A stretch of DNA of 64,000 nt from Halomonas korlensis (GTDB lineage: Bacteria; Pseudomonadota; Gammaproteobacteria; Pseudomonadales; Halomonadaceae): the NCBI RefSeq assembly GCF_900116705.1, contig NZ_FPBP01000011.1:62001-126000 (forward strand), written 5' to 3'. The notes below the pieces were generated by a model. It saw only the letters and a list, made by a program, of their open reading frames with translations. It was not told the origin of the DNA and did not search any database. The first letter of the stretch is position 1. Every line of letters begins with the position of its first letter. The translations under genes were made by a program, and so were the position numbers. This document shows, in pieces, positions 43,798 through 52,408 of this stretch.

Positions 43798-46245
43798 TCA
43801 TGCTGCATTGTGACGCAGGATGTTGGCCTTGTCGGTGGCGAACGCGTCGTAGTCGAAGTCATCGACGCTGAGCAGTTCCAGTACCTCGGCCTCGCGCTCG
43901 CGCATGAAGACGGCGTCTTCCTCGCTGATCAGGCCCTTGGCCAGCGCGGCTTCCACACGCTGCTCCGGGTGCAGGGCCTGCGCCGGTATTTCACCCTTGG
44001 CGTGGGCCTTGTTGACGGTGCGGTAGAGGGCCTCGGCGCGCTCCTGAGTGGCGAGCAGGGCATTGTAGTGCGCCAGCGGATTGTCGCGTGAGCCGTCGTT
44101 TTGCTGCCATGTCACATCCAGCAGGTAGCGACGCAGGGCGGTATCCCGCGACACGGCCTGGGCAATTTCGCGGGCCAGATCATCGTGAGGACGCTTCCAG
44201 CGCCGGCCAGTGGGCATCACCAGGACCCGCAGCAGCCGGCCCAGGGCTCGGTTGGGCAGGTTGTCGAAGACTTCATCGAAGGCCTGTTCGGCGCGCTCAA
44301 GCAGGTAGGTGCAGCCGTAGTGCAACAGGGCTGCCTCGCCTTCGACCTGATCGCCTTCCTGCCAGCCCTTGAGGGTCATCGACACCAGATAAAGATTGGA
44401 GAGCACATCGCCCAGGCGCGCCGAGAGCATCTCGCGCTGCTTGAGGGAGGAGCCGAGGCTCGCCATGGCGGCGTCGGCGCAGAGGCCGAAACCGGCAGAG
44501 AGCCTGGCGACGTCCCGGGCGTAGGGCGCGGCGACGGTGTCAAAGGGCGTGCTCGGCCTGCCCAGGCCCAGCCCCTGGGTGAGGGCGCGAGCGGCATTAC
44601 CGAAGACCAGACCGGCATGGGCGAAGAAGGCGTGATCGAAGGACTCGAGGTTGTCGGCGTCCTTGGCGGCCAGTTCCTCGAGCACGTAGGGATGGCAGCG
44701 AATGGCGCCCTGGCCGAAGATCATCAGGTTGCGAGTCATGATGTTGGCACCTTCCACGGTGATCGCCACCGGATTGGCGCTGTAGCCGATGCCCAGGTAG
44801 TTGCGCGGCCCCAGGGTGACGGCCTTGCCGCCGTGGATATCCATGGCATCGCTCAGGATCAACCGCTGGAACTCGGTGAGCTGGCTCTTGAGAATCGCCG
44901 AGGGCACCGCCGGCTTCTCGCCGTGATCAATGGTGTTGGCGGTTTGATAGACCGCGGAGCGGGCAATGTACGCCAGGGCGCTCATGCGCGCCAGGGGCTC
45001 CTGAATGCCCTCCATTTCCGCCACCGGCACGTTGAACTGACGACGGATGCGTGCGAAGCCGCCGCTCCAGCCGACGGCGTAGCGAGCGGTGCCGGTGGCG
45101 CCGGAGGGCAGGGTGATGCAGCGGCCGATGGAGAGGCATTCGACCAGCATGCGCCAGCCCTGACCGATCATCTCGTTGCCGCCGATGATGGTGGAAAGCG
45201 GCACGAAGAGGTCGTGGCCCTTGATCGGCCCGTTGAGGAAGGGGCTGCCAATGGGGTGATGTCGACGCCCGATTTCCATGCCCTGGGTGTCGCGGGGTAT
45301 CAGCGCCAGCGTGATGCCGCGATCTTCCTCGTCGCCGAGCAGGTGCTCGGGGTCGAAGAGACGGAAGGCCAGGCCGATCACGGTGGCGATGGGGGCCAGG
45401 GTGATCCAGCGCTTCTCGAAATTCAGCCTCAGGCCCAGCACTTCCTCGCCGTCGATCATCTGCCGGCAGACCACGCCGGTATCGGGCAGCGAGGTGGCAT
45501 CACTGCCGGCGCGCGGGCCGGTGAGGCCGAAGCAGGGAATCTCGCGACCATCGGCCAGGCGCGGCAGGTAGTGGTCCTTCTGCGCTTGCGTGCCGTACTT
45601 GAGCAGCAACTCACCCGGCCCAAGTGAGTTGGGCACGCCGACGGTGACCATCAATGTCTCGCTGACCGAGAGCTTCTGCAGCACCAGCGACTGGGCCTTG
45701 GCGGAAAAGCCCAGGCCGCCATACTGCTTGGGAATGATCATGCCGAAGAAGCCTTCCCGCTTCAGGTAATCCCACAGCTCCTGGGGCAGGTCCGCCCGCT
45801 CCTTGGCGATCTCCCAGGTATTGCACATGCCGGCGGCGACGCTGCACTGCGTGTCGAGGAAGGCCTGTTCTTCTTGCGAGAGCCCTGTGTCCTCGACGCC
45901 CAGCAGGCGGTCCCATCTCGGGCGCCCGGAGAATAGCTCGCCGTCCCAGGCAACGGTGCCGGCCTCGAGGGCCGTGCGTTCGGTATCCGATACCCTCGGG
46001 GCGACCTTCTTGAAAACGGCGAACAGCCGTGGCGACAGCCAGCGGATGCGCAACGCCGGCAGGCCGACGGCGGCGATACCGGCGGCACCGAGCAGCAGCC
46101 AGATGCTAGTCACTGTGGCGCCAGTGATCAGACCGATCAGGCCGAGAACGGCCAATACGCCGAGAGCAGGCAGGGCGCCGGCCTCGCGCCGCATGACTTC
46201 CAGCAGGCCGGCCACCGCGAGCAGGAGCAGGATCAAGGTGAGCAT
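43798..46245 (-). CDS. fadE: Acyl-CoA dehydrogenase FadE
   Basis: This 815-residue enzyme does the first oxidation of fatty acyl-CoA. It has two N-terminal membrane helices (about 1-21 and 26-54), then an acyl-CoA dehydrogenase core with MIIPKQYGGLGFSAKAQS (about 147-164), FGLTGPRAGSDATSLPDTG and a C-terminal DUF1974-type extension. The length is the same as E. coli FadE (814). The ATG at 46245 was chosen because GGAG lies upstream and the longer form adds only a basic run. No FadR gene is nearby. Confidence 0.93.
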   Translation of the reverse strand: MLTLILLLLAVAGLLEVMRREAGALPALGVLAVLGLIGLITGATVTSIWLLLGAAGIAAVGLPALRIRWLSPRLFAVFKKVAPRVSDTERTALEAGTVAWDGELFSGRPRWDRLLGVEDTGLSQEEQAFLDTQCSVAAGMCNTWEIAKERADLPQELWDYLKREGFFGMIIPKQYGGLGFSAKAQSLVLQKLSVSETLMVTVGVPNSLGPGELLLKYGTQAQKDHYLPRLADGREIPCFGLTGPRAGSDATSLPDTGVVCRQMIDGEEVLGLRLNFEKRWITLAPIATVIGLAFRLFDPEHLLGDEEDRGITLALIPRDTQGMEIGRRHHPIGSPFLNGPIKGHDLFVPLSTIIGGNEMIGQGWRMLVECLSIGRCITLPSGATGTARYAVGWSGGFARIRRQFNVPVAEMEGIQEPLARMSALAYIARSAVYQTANTIDHGEKPAVPSAILKSQLTEFQRLILSDAMDIHGGKAVTLGPRNYLGIGYSANPVAITVEGANIMTRNLMIFGQGAIRCHPYVLEELAAKDADNLESFDHAFFAHAGLVFGNAARALTQGLGLGRPSTPFDTVAAPYARDVARLSAGFGLCADAAMASLGSSLKQREMLSARLGDVLSNLYLVSMTLKGWQEGDQVEGEAALLHYGCTYLLERAEQAFDEVFDNLPNRALGRLLRVLVMPTGRRWKRPHDDLAREIAQAVSRDTALRRYLLDVTWQQNDGSRDNPLAHYNALLATQERAEALYRTVNKAHAKGEIPAQALHPEQRVEAALAKGLISEEDAVFMREREAEVLELLSVDDFDYDAFATDKANILRHNAA

Positions 46246-46444
46246 GGAAGATCTCCATCGTGATGTGGGCAATGGTTTCGGGCAATGATTTCGAACAGTT
46301 GTTTGAATTCTCACAGACTAGCCCATTGTTCTGCAACTGACCATGCCCGAAATCGTTGCCGTCTCAACGCAAACGCCCCACATCGGCTGTCAGCCGACGC
46401 GGGCGTGTTGGATGGGTTGCGCCGGAGGCGGCGGAACTCGGCGC

Positions 46445-48172
46445 TCAGGCCAGGCGGCGTTGTGGGGCCTGTCTCGCCGGCGCGCCATTGGCGACATGGT
46501 AGGGCGCCGTGCTGCGGGGCAGTGGCTCACGGCCGCGTATCCGGTCGGCGATCTTCTCGGCCAGCATGATGGTCGGCGCATTGAGATTGCCGGTAGGAAT
46601 GACGGGAAAAAGCGAAGCATCGACCACGCGCAAGCCTTCCAGGCCGTGGACGCGGCCTTCGCCATCGACCACCGCGTCGTTACCCTCGCCCATGCGACAG
46701 CTGCCGCAGGGGTGGTAGGCGGTCTCGGCGTGTTCGCGCACGAAGGCGTCGAGCTCGGCATCGCTCTGGACGTTCTGCCCCGGCGAGACCTCGCGACCTC
46801 GATAGGCATCGAAGGCGGGCTGGGCGATGATCTCGCGGGTCAGGCGAATAGCGTCGCGGAACTCCTGCCAATCCTTCTCTTTCGCCATGTAGTTGAACAG
46901 GATGCTCGGGGCGGCCTGGGGATCGCGGGAGGTCAGGCGGATGCGGCCGCGGCTCTCGGAGCGCATCGAGCCGACGTGGGCCTGGAAGCCGTGGGCCTGC
47001 ACCGCGCTCTTGCCGTTGTAGCTGATGGCGATGGGCAGGAAATGGTACTGCAGATTGGGCCAGGCCTCCTCGTCACGGCTGCGAATGAAGCCGGCCGCCT
47101 CGAACTGGTTGCTGGCGCCGACACCTTTGCCGAGCAGCAGCCACTCGGCGCCAATCTTCGGCTGGTTGACCCACTTCAGCGCCGGGTAGAGCGAGATCGG
47201 CTGCGTGCACTCGTACTGGATATACATCTCCAGGTGATCCTGGAGGTTCTCGCCGACCCCGGGCAGCTCGTGGACCACGGGGATGTCCAGCGCGGCGAGG
47301 TGCTCGGGATTGCCGACGCCCGAGCGCTGCAGGATCTGCGGCGAGGCGATGGCGCCGCCACATAGCAGCACTTCACAGCGGGCGCGAACCTGTCGCGGCT
47401 GGCCCTTGAGATTGCCCTTGAGATTGCCCCTGAGATTGTCCTTAATAAAGTAGCGCACCCCCACGGCGCGCTTGCCCGAGAATTCGATCACGTCGGTGGT
47501 GGCGTGGGTTTCGATGGTCAGGTTGGGGCGGCCCTTGGCCTGGTCGAGATAGCCGCGGGCGGTGGAGGCGCGCCGGCCATGCGGCGTGACGAAGCGGTCC
47601 ATGGGCCCGAAGCCTTCCTGCTGATAGCCGTTGACGTCCTCGGTCTCCGGGTAGCCGGCCTGCTTGCCCGCCTCGATGAAGGTGCGATAGAGCGGATTGT
47701 TGCCTTCCTTGGGCGTCGTGACGCTCACCGGACCGTCGCCGCCGTGGTAAGTGTTCGGGCCGATATCACGGCTCTCGGACTTCCTGAAGTAGGGCAGGCA
47801 GTCGGCATAGCTCCAGTCTTCGAGCCCCGGGCGACGGGCCCAGTGGTCGTAGTCCAGGGCGTTGCCACGGATATAGCACATGCCGTTGATCAGCGAGGAG
47901 CCGCCGAGTCCCTTGCCGCGCCCGCATTCCATGCGGCGGCCGTTCATGTGCGGTTCGGGGTCGGTCTCGAAGGCCCAGTTGTAGCGCTTGCCCTGCAGCG
48001 GAAAGGCCAGCGCCGCGGGCATCTGGGTGCGGAAGTCGAAGCGATGGTCGCGACCACCGGCCTCGAGCAGCAGCACCTCGACCTTTGGGTCCTCGGTCAA
48101 GCGGGTGGCCAGCACGTTGCCCGCCGAACCGGCGCCGATAATGATGTAGTCGTATTCGCGGATCTGGGACAT
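46445..48172 (-). CDS. betA: Choline dehydrogenase
   Basis: This 575-residue GMC-family flavoprotein oxidises choline to betaine aldehyde at the membrane. The FAD motif [21 protein letters not shown] (in part about 9-28), [15 protein letters not shown] (about 87-101), the GMC signature [15 protein letters not shown] and the catalytic [10 protein letters not shown] histidine region are intact. A 12-bp tandem repeat adds an NLKG-NLKG insert at about residues 245-257, making it longer than E. coli BetA (556). It is the last gene of betI-betB-betA, 174 bp after betB. Confidence 0.94.
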   Translation of the reverse strand: MSQIREYDYIIIGAGSAGNVLATRLTEDPKVEVLLLEAGGRDHRFDFRTQMPAALAFPLQGKRYNWAFETDPEPHMNGRRMECGRGKGLGGSSLINGMCYIRGNALDYDHWARRPGLEDWSYADCLPYFRKSESRDIGPNTYHGGDGPVSVTTPKEGNNPLYRTFIEAGKQAGYPETEDVNGYQQEGFGPMDRFVTPHGRRASTARGYLDQAKGRPNLTIETHATTDVIEFSGKRAVGVRYFIKDNLRGNLKGNLKGQPRQVRARCEVLLCGGAIASPQILQRSGVGNPEHLAALDIPVVHELPGVGENLQDHLEMYIQYECTQPISLYPALKWVNQPKIGAEWLLLGKGVGASNQFEAAGFIRSRDEEAWPNLQYHFLPIAISYNGKSAVQAHGFQAHVGSMRSESRGRIRLTSRDPQAAPSILFNYMAKEKDWQEFRDAIRLTREIIAQPAFDAYRGREVSPGQNVQSDAELDAFVREHAETAYHPCGSCRMGEGNDAVVDGEGRVHGLEGLRVVDASLFPVIPTGNLNAPTIMLAEKIADRIRGREPLPRSTAPYHVANGAPARQAPQRRLA

Positions 48173-48346
48173 GGGGATCTTCCAAGGCGAAAACTGAAGC
48201 GGGGCTATTCCGTGGGCAGGTCCTCGCGAGGGCGCTGTGAACCCATCCCTGGGCGCTACATTCGCCTTCCCTGGCGAATGACCCTCGCTTTGACCTGCTC
48301 CCGGCGCCCCTAGGCGAGGCCTGGGGTAGCTAGGTCTGGATGGGTT

Positions 48347-49816
48347 TCAGAACACCGACTCGAAGGGTCCCATCTCGATCTGCACCGACTTGGTCTGGGT
48401 GTAATGGGCAAGGGTTTCGAGGCCGTTCTCGCGGCCCACACCGGACTGCTTGACGCCGCCCACCGGCATTTCGGCCGGCGATTCCCCCCAGGTGTTGACC
48501 CAGCAGATGCCGGCCTCCAGCCGGTGAATGGTGCGGTGGGCGCGATTCAGGTTCTCCGTGAAGACCCCGGCGGCCAGTCCGTAATACGTGTCGTTAGCGC
48601 GCTCGATCACCTCGGCCTCGTCGTCGAAGGCCAGGATCGCCATCACCGGGCCGAAGATCTCCTCGCGCACGATACGCATATCGTCATGGCAGTCGGTGAA
48701 TACGGTGGGTGCGGCCCAGGCGCCATTTGCGAAGTCGCCCTGGTCCCAGGCCTCGCCGCCGAGGAGCACCCGGGCGCCTTCCTGCTTACCCAGCGCGATG
48801 TAGTCGAGCACCTTGGCCTGGTGCTCGAAGCTGACCAGCGGGCCGAAGTTGACGGTGGGGTCGCTCGGGTCGCCGGCCCGGATGCGTGCCACGCGCTCGC
48901 TGATTCGCGCCTCGAAGGCGTCCTTCACCGAGCGCTCGACGTAGACGCGCGTGCCGTTGGTGCAGATCTGCCCGCTCGAATAGAAGTTGGCCATCATGGC
49001 GGCATCGGCGGCGCGGTCGAGGTCGGCATCGGCGTAGACGATCAGCGGCGACTTGCCGCCAAGCTCCATGGTCACATCCTTGAGGGTCGAGCCACCGGCG
49101 GCGGCCATGACCTTCTTGCCGGTGCCCACCTCGCCGGTGAACGTGACCTTGTCGATGCCCGGGTGCGCGGTGAGCATCTGGCCGACCCGGCCGTCGCCGT
49201 GCACGACATTGAACACGCCGTCGGGCAGGCCGGCCTCGGTAAGGATCTCGGCCAGCGCCATGGCGGTGAGCGGAGTCACTTCGCTGGGCTTGAAGACCAT
49301 GGCGTTACCGGCGGCCAGCGCCGGGGCGGCTTTCCAGCAGGCGATCTGGATCGGGTAGTTCCAGGCGCCGATCGCCCCGACCACGCCGAGTGGCTCGCGG
49401 CGGGTATAGACGAACGAGTCCTCGCGCAGCGGGATCTGGCTGCCCTCGATGGCAGGTGCCAGGCCGGCGTAGTACTCGAGCGCATCGGCGCCGGTGACGA
49501 TATCCACCGCCGCGGTCTCGCTGATCGGCTTGCCGGTGTTGCGGGTCTCGAGCTCGGCGAGCTCGTCGTTGCGCTCTCTCAATAGCGCCACGGCACGGTT
49601 GAGGATGCGACCGCGCTGCATGCCGGTCATGGCGGCCCAGACGCGCTGGCCACGGCGCGCCGCGGCGACGGCGGCATCGACATCGGCCTCGGCGGCTTGC
49701 TGCACCGTGGCGAGGTGGCTGCCGTCGAAAGGGTTGACGACCGCGAAGGTCTCGCCGGAGCTGGCAGCCACCCGGCGTCCGTCGATGTAGAGGGTCTGTA
49801 GGTCGAGAGTTGCCAT
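48347..49816 (-). CDS. betB: Betaine aldehyde dehydrogenase
   Basis: This 489-residue NAD(P)-dependent enzyme makes glycine betaine. NAD-binding [16 protein letters not shown] (about 226-241), the catalytic glutamate in [13 protein letters not shown] (about 248-260) and the catalytic cysteine in [12 protein letters not shown] (about 281-292) are present, as is the [11 protein letters not shown] region. The length matches E. coli BetB (490). A strong AGGAGG precedes the ATG, 11 bp after betI. Confidence 0.95.
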   Translation of the reverse strand: MATLDLQTLYIDGRRVAASSGETFAVVNPFDGSHLATVQQAAEADVDAAVAAARRGQRVWAAMTGMQRGRILNRAVALLRERNDELAELETRNTGKPISETAAVDIVTGADALEYYAGLAPAIEGSQIPLREDSFVYTRREPLGVVGAIGAWNYPIQIACWKAAPALAAGNAMVFKPSEVTPLTAMALAEILTEAGLPDGVFNVVHGDGRVGQMLTAHPGIDKVTFTGEVGTGKKVMAAAGGSTLKDVTMELGGKSPLIVYADADLDRAADAAMMANFYSSGQICTNGTRVYVERSVKDAFEARISERVARIRAGDPSDPTVNFGPLVSFEHQAKVLDYIALGKQEGARVLLGGEAWDQGDFANGAWAAPTVFTDCHDDMRIVREEIFGPVMAILAFDDEAEVIERANDTYYGLAAGVFTENLNRAHRTIHRLEAGICWVNTWGESPAEMPVGGVKQSGVGRENGLETLAHYTQTKSVQIEMGPFESVF

Positions 49817-49827
49817 AGAGGCCTCCT

Positions 49828-50433
49828 TCAGGAAACGGGGTGGGGCTTGCTGCCTTCTAGCAGCTGATCCAGCGTGGCATGGGCCAGACGGCGGGCCTGC
49901 TCGGCATCCAGGCCCTCGGGGGTCAGTGCACCGCGTAGCCAGAGCCCATCGATTACTGCCGCCAGGCCACGCGCCGCCTGGCGGGCCTGCTCACGTGGCA
50001 TCACGCGGCAGAACTGGTTGCACAGGTTCGAGTAGAGGCGGCGGTCGTTGACCTGTTGCAGCCGCTGCAGGCGTGGTGTGTGCATGCTGCTGGCCCAGAA
50101 CGCCAGCCAGGTCTTGGCTACCGGCCCGGTGACCTGGCTGCGATCGAAGTTGCCGTCGATGATCGCCCCCAGATGCGCACGCGGGCTGGGAGCGACGAGT
50201 GATCGTCGTCGGGCGGCCACGGCCTCACCCAGATCGTGCAGGATCTGGCGCATCGTCGCTTCGAGCAGGCCGTCCTTGCCGCCGAAATAATGACTGATGA
50301 TGCCTGCGGAAACGCCGGCATGGCGGGCGATGCGCATCACCGTCGTATCGGCCAGGCCGACTTCATCGATGGCCGCCATGGTGGCCCTGATCAGCTGCTG
50401 TCGACGGATGGGTTCCATTCCAACCTTGGGCAC
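49828..50433 (-). CDS. betI: BetI-type TetR repressor
   Basis: This 201-residue repressor controls choline oxidation and is released by choline. The helix-turn-helix is [19 protein letters not shown] through [26 protein letters not shown] (in part about 8-52), nearly the E. coli BetI pattern. The GTG at 50433 is the start that gives the family N-terminus PKVGMEP and has AAGGAG upstream; a longer frame into the promoter is not credible. It is divergent from the choline-binding protein gene. A palindrome suited to this regulator lies 80 bp upstream. Confidence 0.93.
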   Translation of the reverse strand: MPKVGMEPIRRQQLIRATMAAIDEVGLADTTVMRIARHAGVSAGIISHYFGGKDGLLEATMRQILHDLGEAVAARRRSLVAPSPRAHLGAIIDGNFDRSQVTGPVAKTWLAFWASSMHTPRLQRLQQVNDRRLYSNLCNQFCRVMPREQARQAARGLAAVIDGLWLRGALTPEGLDAEQARRLAHATLDQLLEGSKPHPVS

Positions 50434-50515
50434 CGTGCAGACTCCTTCATTGGGGATTCGTCTTGCCACCACACCCACTAGCGTGGTTAACATAGGGCCA
50501 GCTTGCCATTTCTTT

Positions 50516-50529
50516 ATTGAACGTTCAAT
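50516..50529. promoter_or_regulatory. BetI operator palindrome
   Basis: ATTGAACGTTCAAT is a perfect 14-bp palindrome, flanked by further near-symmetric TTT and CAATAAA. It matches the ATTGAAC-type half-sites known for BetI. It sits between betI and the divergent binding-protein gene and could control both. The rest of 50434-50684 holds the two promoters and no gene. Confidence 0.85.
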
Positions 50530-50684
50530 CAATAAAAGGGCTGCCAATGAAAGGTGCTTTCATACTAGGCGCCCTGCAGCGAGATGGTCGGCCGGTGTCC
50601 GCTCGATACCGCGATATGCATTGAACTAGCCGAGACCTACGCATCGCGCTAGTTGAAACGATGAACCATTTAAGGGATATCCAG

Positions 50685-51650
50685 ATGAACAAGACAACCA
50701 TGCAACGCCAGATGGGCCTAGGCCTGAGCGCTGCGGTCCTGGGCCTTGTGACAACGCCGCTGATGGCCGCCGAGCCGGAGCAGTGCCAAACCGTGCGCTT
50801 TGCCGAAGTCGGCTGGACTGACATTACGGCGACCACGGCGCTGACGACCGAGGTTCTTGAGGCCATGGGCTACGAGACGCGCATCGATACGGTCTCGGTG
50901 CCGATTGCCTACTCAGGCATGAAGAATGGCGACTTCGATGTCTTCCTGGGTAACTGGATGCCCTCCATGGCATCGATCAGCGACCCCTACGTCGAGGCGG
51001 GTGATGTCGATCGCCTTGGCGCCAATCTCGAGGGCGCCAAGTACACCTTGGCGGTGCCGCAGTATGTCCATGATGCCGGCGTCACCTCGGTCGAGGATCT
51101 CGCCGAGCATGCCGACCAGTTCGAGAGCCGGCTGCACGGCATCGAGGCGGGCAACGATGGCAACGAGTTGATCCAGCAGATGATCGACGACGATGCCTTC
51201 GACCTCGGCGACTGGGATCTGGTCGACTCCAGCGAGGCGGGCATGCTCGCCGAGCTGAGCGCTCGGGTACCACGCGAGAAATGGATGGTGTTCCTCGGCT
51301 GGGAACCACACCCCATGAACACCAACTTCGACATGGCCTACCTCGAAGGCGCCGGCGATTATTTTGGCCCCGACCTGGGCGGCGCCACCGTCTACACCAA
51401 CACCCGTGGCGGCTATGTCGAAGAGTGCGGTAACGTTGGCGCCCTGCTCGAGAATCTCGAGTTTACCCTGGAGATGGAAAACCAGCTCATGGGCACGATC
51501 ATGGACGATGGCGCCGATCCGCGCGAGGCGGCTCGCGACTATCTAAAAGCCAATCCCGAAGTCCTCGAACCTTGGTTGGATGGCGTGACCACGCGGGAGG
51601 GCGAGCCAGCCCTGCCGGCGGTCCAGCAGGCGCTCGATATCGAGGCGTGA
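50685..51650 (+). CDS. Choline/betaine ABC binding protein (ChoX-like)
   Basis: This 321-residue periplasmic protein has a signal peptide (about 1-27, ending PLMAA). It belongs to the OpuAC-type glycine betaine/choline family: VRFAEVGWTDITATTAL (about 35-51), DVFLGNWMPSM (tryptophan in the likely choline cage, about 87) and VFLGWEPHPMN (about 204-214). The C-terminal EVLEPWLDGV is typical. No permease or ATPase gene lies next to it, so it must work with a transporter encoded elsewhere. The start was placed at the ATG with AGGGAT upstream; an ATG eight codons earlier is open. Confidence 0.85.
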   Translation: MNKTTMQRQMGLGLSAAVLGLVTTPLMAAEPEQCQTVRFAEVGWTDITATTALTTEVLEAMGYETRIDTVSVPIAYSGMKNGDFDVFLGNWMPSMASISDPYVEAGDVDRLGANLEGAKYTLAVPQYVHDAGVTSVEDLAEHADQFESRLHGIEAGNDGNELIQQMIDDDAFDLGDWDLVDSSEAGMLAELSARVPREKWMVFLGWEPHPMNTNFDMAYLEGAGDYFGPDLGGATVYTNTRGGYVEECGNVGALLENLEFTLEMENQLMGTIMDDGADPREAARDYLKANPEVLEPWLDGVTTREGEPALPAVQQALDIEA

Positions 51651-51735
51651 GCGGTCTCGCGGACTTGCCTTGGAGCGGGCCTGCGTGCATAATCTGTCTC
51701 CGTTGCCCGGCCATGGTCGGGCAACGTGTTGATAA

Positions 51736-51812
51736 GGCTACGTAGCTCAGCTGGTTAGAGCACATCACTCATAATGATGGGGTCCCCTGTTCGAATCAGG
51801 GCGTAGCCACCA
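51736..51812 (+). tRNA. tRNA-Met(CAT), copy 1
   Basis: This 77-nt tRNA has encoded CCA, a 7-bp acceptor stem (GGCTACG/CGTAGCC), a GTTCGAAT T loop and an anticodon loop CTCATAA giving CAT. Its first base pair is G-C, so it is elongator rather than initiator methionine. It is identical to the reverse-strand copy at 56004-56080. A lysidine-modified Ile tRNA is an alternative reading of CAT, but the sequence resembles elongator Met. Confidence 0.9.
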
Positions 51813-51931
51813 GCCGCATTCCAAGACGCCCGCCCGGCCATTTCCGAGCGGGCGTTTTCGTGGCATCCCGGCCAATCCTTTCTTGACCTGACCAGCCCGA
51901 TCCGTATACTACGCACCGTGTTCGAGGTCAT

Positions 51932-52007
51932 TCCCCGATAGCTCAGTTGGTAGAGCAAATGACTGTTAATCATTGGGTCACAGGTTCGAGTCCTGTTCGG
52001 GGAGCCA
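51932..52007 (+). tRNA. tRNA-Asn(GTT), copy 1
   Basis: A 76-nt tRNA with encoded GCCA end, acceptor TCCCCGA/TCGGGGA and anticodon loop CTGTTAA. The anticodon stem differs from copies 2 and 3 by two paired changes (A/T instead of G/C at one pair), which keeps pairing. Confidence 0.96.
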
Positions 52008-52054
52008 GCTTCATGCTCAAGTGAAGCGGCCAGGACGTTCGAGCACAAGGCGAT

Positions 52055-52130
<76 letters not shown>

Positions 52131-52163
52131 ACCTCCTGTCGTTACCGCGTCTCACCGTATTCT

Positions 52164-52239
<76 letters not shown>

Positions 52240-52357
52240 TCCAGCTCGTTTCCAGCATGCTTGTATTCCTGGCCATCGGCTACTTGTCGGTCAGGCATCG
52301 TCGTGTCTGCCATGCGCCACCTGCTGCAGGGTCATGGTCTTTAGACCCCAAAGCAAG

Positions 52358-52380
52358 CCGCCGGACCTCAGGTCCGGCGG
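52358..52380. terminator. Terminator-like hairpin between the tRNA block and prc
   Basis: CCGCCGGACC and GGTCCGGCGG form a perfect 10-bp stem around TCA. Neither side has a pure T run; the minus strand continues with CTTGCTTT and the plus strand with TGTGGGTT. It is 28 bp past the prc stop on the minus strand and likely ends both converging units. Confidence 0.6.
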
Positions 52381-52408
52381 TGTGGGTTAGTCGAGCAAGC
52401 GAGTGACG

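Noticed and set aside
44101..45627. Open frame of 508 codons on the plus strand
   Set aside because: It lies opposite fadE, has the low-complexity Gly/Ala/Arg/His look of a shadow frame and lacks a ribosome site.
46246..46444. Intergenic strip between fadE and betA checked for a small gene
   Set aside because: No frame has a credible start and ribosome site, and no hairpin with a T tract is clear.
48173..48346. 174-bp gap between betB and betA checked for a small gene or regulatory RNA
   Set aside because: It holds only short GC-rich partial hairpins (for example around 48270-48290) with no T tract and no open frame worth naming.
48404..49585. Open frame of 393 codons on the plus strand
   Set aside because: It is antisense to betB and has no recognisable motif.
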